This document shows, piece by piece, positions 59,306 through 64,000 of a DNA stretch of 64,000 nucleotides. The position numbers and the translations under genes were made by a program. The DNA lies in the NCBI GenBank assembly GCA_944320195.1, contig CALUGP010000004.1, positions 62,001 to 126,000 on the forward strand. Direction: 5' to 3'. The stretch is from an uncultured Prevotella sp. GTDB taxonomy: Bacteria > Bacteroidota > Bacteroidia > Bacteroidales > Bacteroidaceae. The first letter of the stretch is position 1, and the number at the start of each line of letters is the position of its first letter. The notes beneath the pieces were generated by a model. That model ran no database searches. It had not been told where the DNA came from and saw nothing but the letters and a program-made list of their open reading frames with translations.

Positions 59306-60505
59306 ATGGACTTTAAGAACAGGAAATTCATGATATACAACGGTTGTGACCGTGGCCTTTGCATACGCGGTTGCGGCCGGCAGGATCGTCAGCTCAATAC
59401 GTATGACTGGCTGGCTGATGTGCCTGGCAACGCCAAAAGCACCAGCCTGGTAGAAGTGCAGTTCAAGAATACACGCAAGGGTTATTACCACAACGTCAAC
59501 AACTTGGACCTTCGCAAGGGCGACATCGTAGCCGTTGAAGCCAGTCCTGGCCATGACATAGGCGTCGTTACGTTGACCGGCAAGCTTGTGGAGTTGCAAA
59601 TCCGCAAGGCTAACATAAAGTCGGCGGACGACATAAAGCGCATATACCGACTGGCTAAGCCCGTCGACATGGACAAATACCGTGAGGCGAAGAGCCGCGA
59701 ACATGACACTATGATACGCAGCCGGCAAATCGCCAAGAGCCTGAATCTTGACATGAAGATAGGCGACGTGGAGTATCAGGGCGACGGGAACAAGGCCATA
59801 TTCTATTACATTGCCGATGAACGAGTGGACTTCCGACAGCTTATCAAAGTGCTGGCGGAGACGTTTCATGTGCGCATCGAGATGAAACAGATAGGCGCGA
59901 GGCAGGAAGCCGGACGCATTGGAGGCACCGGACCATGCGGGCGCGAGCTGTGTTGCGCGACGTGGATGAAGAACTTTGTGTCGGTAAGTACTGGTGCGGC
60001 ACGTTATCAGGACATATCGCTGAATCCGCAGAAGCTGGCAGGAATGTGCGCCAAGCTGAAGTGTTGTTTGAACTACGAGGTGGACAACTACATCGAGGCG
60101 AGCCGCAAGTTGCCGAGCAAGGAGGTGGTGTTGCAGACGCAGGACAATGACTATTACCTGTTCAAGAGCGACATCCTGGCAGGCATTGTCACTTATTCCA
60201 CCGACAAGAAGGTGCCTGCCAATCTTGAGGTTGTCACTGCAAGGCGTGCGCTTGAGGTAATAGAGATGAACAAGCGTGGAGAGAAACCAATGTCGCTTCA
60301 GGAAGACGGAACCGCTAAAAAGCAGGAACGGTCTGTCGACTTGCTCGAGAACGAGAGCCTGACGCGTTTCGACAAGAGCAAGAAGAAGCGTAAGCCGAAG
60401 AACCGCAATGGGCGTCCTGCGGCAAAAGGACGCGGCAGACAGGCTGACGCACAGGGCAAGCAGGGCAGTGGTGGAGGCTCTGAAGGCAAGGAAATTAAGG
60501 CATGA
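59306..60505 (+). CDS. PSP1/RicT-like protein
   Basis: A 399-residue cytoplasmic protein of the PSP1 C-terminal family (YaaT/RicT in Bacillus, part of a complex with Fe-S clusters that affects RNA processing). Conserved blocks are LVEVQFKNTRKGYYHN, GDIVAVEASPGHDIGVVTLTG, DMKIGDVEYQGDGNKAIFYYIADERVDFRQLIK, and the cysteine motifs GPCGRELCC and KLAGMCAKLKCCLNYE. The C-terminal 80 residues are a basic, low-complexity tail typical of Bacteroidetes homologues. Its stop overlaps gldH by ATGA. Confidence 0.9.
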   Translation: MDFKNRKFMIYNGCDRGLCIRGCGRQDRQLNTYDWLADVPGNAKSTSLVEVQFKNTRKGYYHNVNNLDLRKGDIVAVEASPGHDIGVVTLTGKLVELQIRKANIKSADDIKRIYRLAKPVDMDKYREAKSREHDTMIRSRQIAKSLNLDMKIGDVEYQGDGNKAIFYYIADERVDFRQLIKVLAETFHVRIEMKQIGARQEAGRIGGTGPCGRELCCATWMKNFVSVSTGAARYQDISLNPQKLAGMCAKLKCCLNYEVDNYIEASRKLPSKEVVLQTQDNDYYLFKSDILAGIVTYSTDKKVPANLEVVTARRALEVIEMNKRGEKPMSLQEDGTAKKQERSVDLLENESLTRFDKSKKKRKPKNRNGRPAAKGRGRQADAQGKQGSGGGSEGKEIKA

Positions 60506-60978
60506 CGACGTTCAGACGCACTTTACATATATTATTGTTGGCCGTTGCCGGAGCCGTATTGTTGTCGGCCTGTGAAGATGGCAGGGTGTACAGCAGGTTT
60601 GTGCCTGCCCCTGTCGACGGGATGGAGAAAAACGACACGGCGGTTTTCGACGTGCCGCCGGTGCCGGCTTCGGGCCGCTACCGCCAGGAGATATGCCTGC
60701 GCATAACGGCCGCCTATCCGTTTACCAACCTGTGCCTGCAGGTTGAGCAGACCGTTGAGCCGGGCCGCAGGGTGCGTGTCGACACGCTTGACTGCCGGCT
60801 TTATGATGCCGACGGCAATGTGTTGGGGCGCGGCATAAGCGTGTTCCAGTATGGTTTCATCCTTGCTGATGTATATCTGCAAAAGGGCGATTCGCTGCAT
60901 GTGTGCGTGCGCCATATAATGAAGCGCGAGATTCTTCCCGGCATTGCCGACATAGGTTTCAGCATGGAGGCAGGGTGA
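60502..60978 (+). CDS. gldH: Gliding motility lipoprotein GldH
   Basis: A 158-residue lipoprotein (MTTFRRTLHILLLAVAGAVLLSAC). After EDGRVYSRFVPAPVDGMEKNDTAVFDVPP come the GldH strands YRQEICLRITAAYPFTNLCLQVEQ, LDCRLYDADGNVLGRG and HVCVRHIMKREILPGIADIGFSM. GldH is needed for gliding in Flavobacterium but is kept by non-motile Bacteroidales, where its role is unclear. Translation is coupled to the PSP1 gene. A strong terminator follows at 61002-61028. Confidence 0.9.
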   Translation: MTTFRRTLHILLLAVAGAVLLSACEDGRVYSRFVPAPVDGMEKNDTAVFDVPPVPASGRYRQEICLRITAAYPFTNLCLQVEQTVEPGRRVRVDTLDCRLYDADGNVLGRGISVFQYGFILADVYLQKGDSLHVCVRHIMKREILPGIADIGFSMEAG

Positions 60979-61001
60979 GAATGAGCTTTTGCTTATTTGG
61001 G

Positions 61002-61028
61002 ATGCGGCCGGCAAGGCCGCATTTTTTG
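61002..61028 (+). terminator. Terminator after gldH
   Basis: ATGCGGCC pairs with GGCCGCAT around a 5-nt loop, followed by six T. Confidence 0.85.
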
Positions 61029-61046
61029 TTCTATCGCAACAAAATG

Positions 61047-61085
61047 AAAGGCGGAAGGCCATGTGCTACATGACGTTCCGCCTTT
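61047..61085 (-). terminator. Terminator of the 61084-61278 gene
   Basis: AAAGGCGGAA pairs with TTCCGCCTTT, with a short inner pairing (CATGT/ACATG). On the minus strand it starts right at the stop codon of the small gene, which supports that gene being real. Confidence 0.6.
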
Positions 61086-61278
61086 ATTTCTTGTGCCTGT
61101 TGGCGCGTTGCTCGCGGTATTTCGCCTTCTGGCGGGCCGACCCGCTGTCGTGCGCTCCGGTTATGTATTGTTTCTTCTTGGCTTTGGTCTTGATCTTGCC
61201 GCCGTCTTTTCCGCCGCCCTGCTTTGCCTTGCGGAACACTATTCCGCCTCCGGCTATTATGTCGTCGATGTCTGCCAC
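61084..61278 (-). CDS. Small basic protein, unknown
   Basis: A 64-residue very basic protein from a GTG start (ADIDDIIAGGGIVFRKAKQGGG, then a Lys-rich part ending REQRANRHKK). No family recognised; the acidic N-terminal turn followed by a Gly hinge and basic tail could be a nucleic-acid or ribosome-binding peptide. It is downstream of the AICAR transformylase gene on the same strand, separated by a family B repeat. Overlapping frames on the other strand look like shadows. Confidence 0.45.
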   Translation of the reverse strand: MADIDDIIAGGGIVFRKAKQGGGKDGGKIKTKAKKKQYITGAHDSGSARQKAKYREQRANRHKK

Positions 61279-61286
61279 TTTTGTTA

Positions 61287-61400
61287 AGGGTAAAAAAGTA
61301 AAACGGTAAAAAGGTAAAAGAACAGAGGTATAAGGGTAAAAAGCACAACGATAAATCCGAGACGAGATTTTACCTTTTTACTTTTTTACCCTTTTACCTT
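61287..61400. repeat. Family B word repeat (GTAAAAAG octads), inverted
   Basis: Arm 1 (61287-61319) repeats GTAAAAAA/GTAAAACG/GTAAAAAG/GTAAAAGA, with another copy at about 61333-61342. Arm 2 (about 61368-61400) is the complement. The words match the run between porW and porX (32284-32356). Confidence 0.75.
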
Positions 61401-61402
61401 TA

Positions 61403-62584
61403 TCAGTGGTGGAACAGCCTTACGCCGGTGAAGGCCATGGCTATGCCGTATTTGTCGCAAGTTTCTATCACGTTGTCGTCGCGCACTGAGCCTCCGGCCT
61501 GGGCGATGTATTCCACTCCGCTCTTGTGGGCGCGCTCAATGTTGTCGCCGAAGGGGAAGAAGGCATCGCTGCCGAGGCTTACGCCTGTGAGACGGGCTAT
61601 CCATTCCTTCTTTTCCTCCATCGTTAGCACCTCGGGCTTCTCCTTAAAGAACTTCTGCCATGTGCCCTCGCGCAGCACGTCGTCGTGTTCCTCGCTGATG
61701 TAGACGTCGATGGTGTTGTCGCGGTCGGCGCGGCGTATGCCGTCGACAAAAGGCAGGTTCATCACTTTCGGGTGCTGGCGCAGCCACCATATGTCGGCCT
61801 TGTTGCCGGCCAGACGGGTGCAGTGTATGCGGCTCTGCTGCCCGGCGCCGATGCCGATGGCCTGTCCGTCCTTTACGTAGCACACTGAGTTGCTCTGGGT
61901 GTACTTCAGGGTGATGAGGCTTATTATCAGGTCGCGCTTGGCCTCAGGGGTGAAAGTCTTGTTCTGTGTGGGAATGTTCTCGAACAGGGCGGGGTCGTCA
62001 AGGCGCACCTCGTTGCGTCCCTGCTCGAAGGTTATGCCGTAGACCTGCTTGTGCTCGATGGGGTTGGGCGTGTAAGCAGGGTCTATCTTGATTACGTTGT
62101 ACGTGCCCTTGCGCTTGTCTTTCAGTATGGCCAGGGCCTCGGGAGTATAGTCGGGTGCTATCACTCCGTCACTCACCTCGCGCTTGATGAGCGTTGCCGT
62201 TGCCTCGTCGCACGTGTCGCTCAGGGCCACAAAGTCGCCGTAGCTGCTCATGCGGTCGGCGCCGCGTGCGCGTGCGTAGGCGCATGCCAGGGGCGAAAGC
62301 TCTATCTTCACGTCGTCAACAAAGTAAATCTTCTTCAGCGTGTCGCTGAGCGGCAGACCCACTGCGGCTCCGGCCGGCGACACATGCTTGAAGCTGGCGG
62401 CCGAGGGCAGGCCTGTGGCGGCCTTGAGTTCCTTTACAAGCTGCCAGCTGTTGAGCGCGTCGAGGAAGTTGATGTACCCCGGGCGGCCGTTGAGCACCTC
62501 TATCGGCAGTTCGCCTTCGTCCATGTAAATGCGCGAAGGCTTCTGGTTCGGATTGCATCCGTACTTCAAAGCTAATTCTTTCAT
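61403..62584 (-). CDS. AICAR transformylase, PurH-like without the IMP cyclohydrolase domain
   Basis: A 393-residue protein that corresponds to the formyltransferase half of PurH, moving a formyl group from 10-formyl-tetrahydrofolate to AICAR. It starts KYGCNPNQKPSRIY (normal start of the AICARFT domain), and has FKHVSPAGAA with the catalytic Lys-His, YTQSNSVCYVKDGQAIGIGAGQQSRIHC and DAFFPFGDNIERAHKSGVEYIAQAGGSVRDDNVIETCDKYGIAMAFTGVRLFHH. The N-terminal MGS-like cyclohydrolase domain (about 150 aa) is missing. Bacteroidales often carry this form beside a full purH elsewhere. Good promoter at 62611-62641. Confidence 0.9.
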   Translation of the reverse strand: MKELALKYGCNPNQKPSRIYMDEGELPIEVLNGRPGYINFLDALNSWQLVKELKAATGLPSAASFKHVSPAGAAVGLPLSDTLKKIYFVDDVKIELSPLACAYARARGADRMSSYGDFVALSDTCDEATATLIKREVSDGVIAPDYTPEALAILKDKRKGTYNVIKIDPAYTPNPIEHKQVYGITFEQGRNEVRLDDPALFENIPTQNKTFTPEAKRDLIISLITLKYTQSNSVCYVKDGQAIGIGAGQQSRIHCTRLAGNKADIWWLRQHPKVMNLPFVDGIRRADRDNTIDVYISEEHDDVLREGTWQKFFKEKPEVLTMEEKKEWIARLTGVSLGSDAFFPFGDNIERAHKSGVEYIAQAGGSVRDDNVIETCDKYGIAMAFTGVRLFHH

Positions 62585-62610
62585 CGTCTGTGGTATTACT
62601 ATTTTGTGTG

Positions 62611-62641
62611 CAAAATTACTGTAAAATCGGCGTAATTCAAA
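62611..62641 (-). promoter_or_regulatory. Promoter of AICAR transformylase gene
   Basis: On the minus strand TTTG (62638-62641), 19 bp, TAATTTTG (62611-62618). Confidence 0.7.
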
Positions 62642-62673
62642 ATAAATGTGTCAGAAACAGCTGTTTTTCCGCC

Positions 62674-62889
62674 TCAATCGTCACCGCCGGAAGCATCCTT
62701 TCCACCGCCTGCGGCGTCGGTCATGCGCCGCCTTACGTAATAATACAGCAGGCCGACCAGCAGTCCCACGCCTACACCGGCTCCGCGGTTGTCCCACCCC
62801 GCGCTAACCGCCAAGCCGAATATCAGGCCCGCCATCATGCAGACTGCTAACGACGGGCGGCCTGTCTTCTTGTCTTCGTCCTTTTCCAT
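62674..62889 (-). CDS. Small two-helix membrane protein, paralogue A
   Basis: 71 residues: the start MEKDEDKKTGRPSLAV, two Gly-rich helices (CMMAGLIFGLAVSAGW and GAGVGVGLLVGLLYYYV) and a Gly/Asp tail. Resembles glycine-zipper membrane proteins. It is a paralogue of the next gene (62987-63175), sharing the MEKD start, the helix plan and a single acidic-Asn turn (WDNRGAG / FDNLAVW). Its -7 box is at 62919-62926. Confidence 0.7.
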   Translation of the reverse strand: MEKDEDKKTGRPSLAVCMMAGLIFGLAVSAGWDNRGAGVGVGLLVGLLYYYVRRRMTDAAGGGKDASGGDD

Positions 62890-62918
62890 GGTTTCAGTTA
62901 ATGTTGTGTTTTACAGTG

Positions 62919-62926
62919 CAAATATA
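62919..62926 (-). promoter_or_regulatory. -7 box of paralogue A
   Basis: TATATTTG on the minus strand, 29 bp before the start codon of the 62674-62889 gene. Confidence 0.55.
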
Positions 62927-62986
62927 CGCAAAATGCGCCGAACAGCAAGCGCCTGCGGCCTCGATATACGATACGTGGGGGCACTG

Positions 62987-63175
62987 TCATGCCTCGCCGC
63001 CGTTGTCTTTTTTCTTTAAGAAGCTCGGAGCAAGCAGCCCGATGGCTACGCCGACGCACAGCCATACGGCCAGGTTGTCAAATATTATGCCGAAGGTCAC
63101 GCCCAAGCTGAGGCCAATGGCAAGGTAGCTGCCGGCGGCTTGCTGCTTTTTGTCTTGCTTGTTGTCTTTTTCCAT
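62987..63175 (-). CDS. Small two-helix membrane protein, paralogue B
   Basis: 62 residues: the start MEKDNKQDKKQQAAG, helices SYLAIGLSLGVTFGIIF and LAVWLCVGVAIGLLAPSFL, and a Lys/Asp/Gly end. Same plan as paralogue A. It has its own complete promoter (63204-63234), so the pair is a tandem duplication with separate control rather than an operon. Confidence 0.7.
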   Translation of the reverse strand: MEKDNKQDKKQQAAGSYLAIGLSLGVTFGIIFDNLAVWLCVGVAIGLLAPSFLKKKDNGGEA

Positions 63176-63203
63176 GATGCTGTACGTATTGATGTTGTCC
63201 GTA

Positions 63204-63234
63204 CAAAGATAGCGTAAAAACCGCTAACCGCAAA
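63204..63234 (-). promoter_or_regulatory. Promoter of paralogue B
   Basis: On the minus strand TTTG (63231-63234), 19 bp, TATCTTTG (63204-63211). Confidence 0.7.
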
Positions 63235-63298
63235 GCCGCAAGCCGCTTTTTTCCGGATGCCATGCGGCATGTCTGCAACATGCCTACAGTCAGCGGCG

Positions 63299-63386
63299 TT
63301 GCGAAAGACCGTCTTTTGCCTTCCAAAAGGCCGTCTTTCGCACGCTAAAAGACCGTCTTTTAAGAGCTAAAAGACGGCCTTTCACA
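63299..63386. repeat. Family A element 11 (4 x 22 bp)
   Basis: Units at 63299-63320, 63321-63342, 63343-63364 and 63365-63386. Units 1 and 2 pair (GCGAAAGAC...GTCTTTCGC). It is the only intergenic copy between two genes of the same strand. Confidence 0.92.
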
Positions 63387-63442
63387 ACAGCACTGATTAT
63401 CAGGCAGTTACAGACCTGCTATCAAGCAGGTGCAAAAAGGTG

Positions 63443-64000
63443 TCACCTGACTGACAAATATCTGTCTGCACGAAGTGCCGCGTCGCGTCCGCTCGCCATG
63501 GCGCGGACCACGAGCGAAGCGCCGTTGGCAGCGTCGCCCGCCACAAATACGTTCTCGGCGAACTGCGGCTGCACGGGCTTCAGGAAGCCCATGGCCAGCA
63601 ACACCATGTCCGCCTTTATCACTTCGGACTTTCCTACAGGCTCCATTATGGGGCGTCCGCCTTCTGGGTTGGGTTTCCATGCTATTTCCTGCACCTCCAC
63701 TCCCGTAACTTTGCCGTCCTTACCGATGAAGCGCAACGAGTTGACGTTCCATCTGCGCACGCATCCCTCCTCGTGGCTCGACGTGGTTTTCAGCGTCCGC
63801 GGCCATGCCGGCCACGGGTTTTGCGGATCGTCGGGGCCTACGGGCGGCTTGGGCATAATCTCTATCTGCGTCACGCTCTTGCATCCCTGGCGGTGCGCCG
63901 TGCCGATGCAGTCGCTGCCGGTGTCGCCTCCGCCGATTACAAGTACGTCCTTTCCCTTAGCGTTCACCAGCTCGTCAGGTTTTATCTCAGCTCCGGCCAG
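63443..64000 (-). CDS. gltD: Glutamate synthase small subunit (N-terminal part outside window)
   Basis: The C-terminal 185 residues of the FAD/NAD(P)-binding beta subunit of glutamate synthase, which passes electrons from NADPH to the large subunit. Visible are GKDVLVIGGGDTGSDCIGTAHRQG (nucleotide-binding GxGxxG-like GGGDTG), EIMPKPPVGPDDPQNPWPAWPRTLKTTSSHEEG, ADMVLLAMGFLKP and VFVAGDAANGASLVVRAMASGRDAA (the FAD-binding GD). The PWPAWP segment is diagnostic of GltD. The gene continues beyond the right edge; gltB is probably next to it there. Confidence 0.95.
   Translation of the reverse strand: MAGAEIKPDELVNAKGKDVLVIGGGDTGSDCIGTAHRQGCKSVTQIEIMPKPPVGPDDPQNPWPAWPRTLKTTSSHEEGCVRRWNVNSLRFIGKDGKVTGVEVQEIAWKPNPEGGRPIMEPVGKSEVIKADMVLLAMGFLKPVQPQFAENVFVAGDAANGASLVVRAMASGRDAALRADRYLSVR

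Overview
The window looks like chromosomal DNA of a Bacteroidota species, most likely a member of the Prevotellaceae. The signs are: Bacteroidetes-type promoters (TTTG about 19-20 bp before TAnnTTTG) in front of many genes; lipoprotein-rich envelope genes; type IX secretion (T9SS) genes porX, porW/sprE and porT; gldH; and typical Bacteroidales neighbourhoods such as DUF1599-DoxX-tpiA-SPOR-folE and psd-pssA-DUF4834. GC content looks close to 50 %. The species cannot be named from the sequence alone.

Layout. 1-8 kb: end of a MATE exporter, lpxA, and a tripartite RND efflux operon (membrane fusion protein, AcrB-type pump, TolC-type outer membrane factor) on the minus strand. 9-14 kb: an outer-membrane beta-barrel receptor, a higBA toxin-antitoxin pair between two related repeats, and cca. 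14-19.4 kb: four tandem secreted Sel1-repeat paralogues, the fourth frameshifted. 19.5-27 kb: the DUF1599/DoxX-TpiA/SPOR/folE block, where the DoxX protein and triosephosphate isomerase are fused in one frame, then a lipoprotein, an alpha/beta hydrolase and a second higBA-like pair. 27-37 kb: tRNA-Pro(GGG), prolyl oligopeptidase, tsaE, porX, porW and aroA. 38-44.8 kb: phospholipid synthesis (psd, pssA), a GH28 pectinase, pyrH, birA, yraN, tadA. 45.6-51 kb: ferredoxin, porT, a split 5'-nucleotidase, rplS, a CapA-like protein and an NlpC/P60 hydrolase. 51.6-64 kb: a second MATE exporter, a sugar/proton symporter, small membrane proteins, DUF418, holB-PSP1-gldH, a stand-alone AICAR transformylase, two small paralogous membrane proteins and the end of gltD.

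The most striking content is non-coding. Family A is an 88-bp element made of exactly four 22-bp units. Each unit is a variant of one 21-bp dyad (core GCAAAAGRCSGYCTTTTGC). It occurs at eleven places: ten intergenic, mostly where transcription direction switches, and one inside the coding sequence of porW. Family B is a set of inverted repeats whose arms are stuttering words of 7 or 8 bp, with a different word at each site. Family C is pairs of inverted CCCTCCC/GGGAGGG elements, one of which has extended the birA reading frame. There are also two large GGATTCCGC-type palindromes and an aroA-proximal direct repeat that carries a promoter. I do not recognise family A as a named element.
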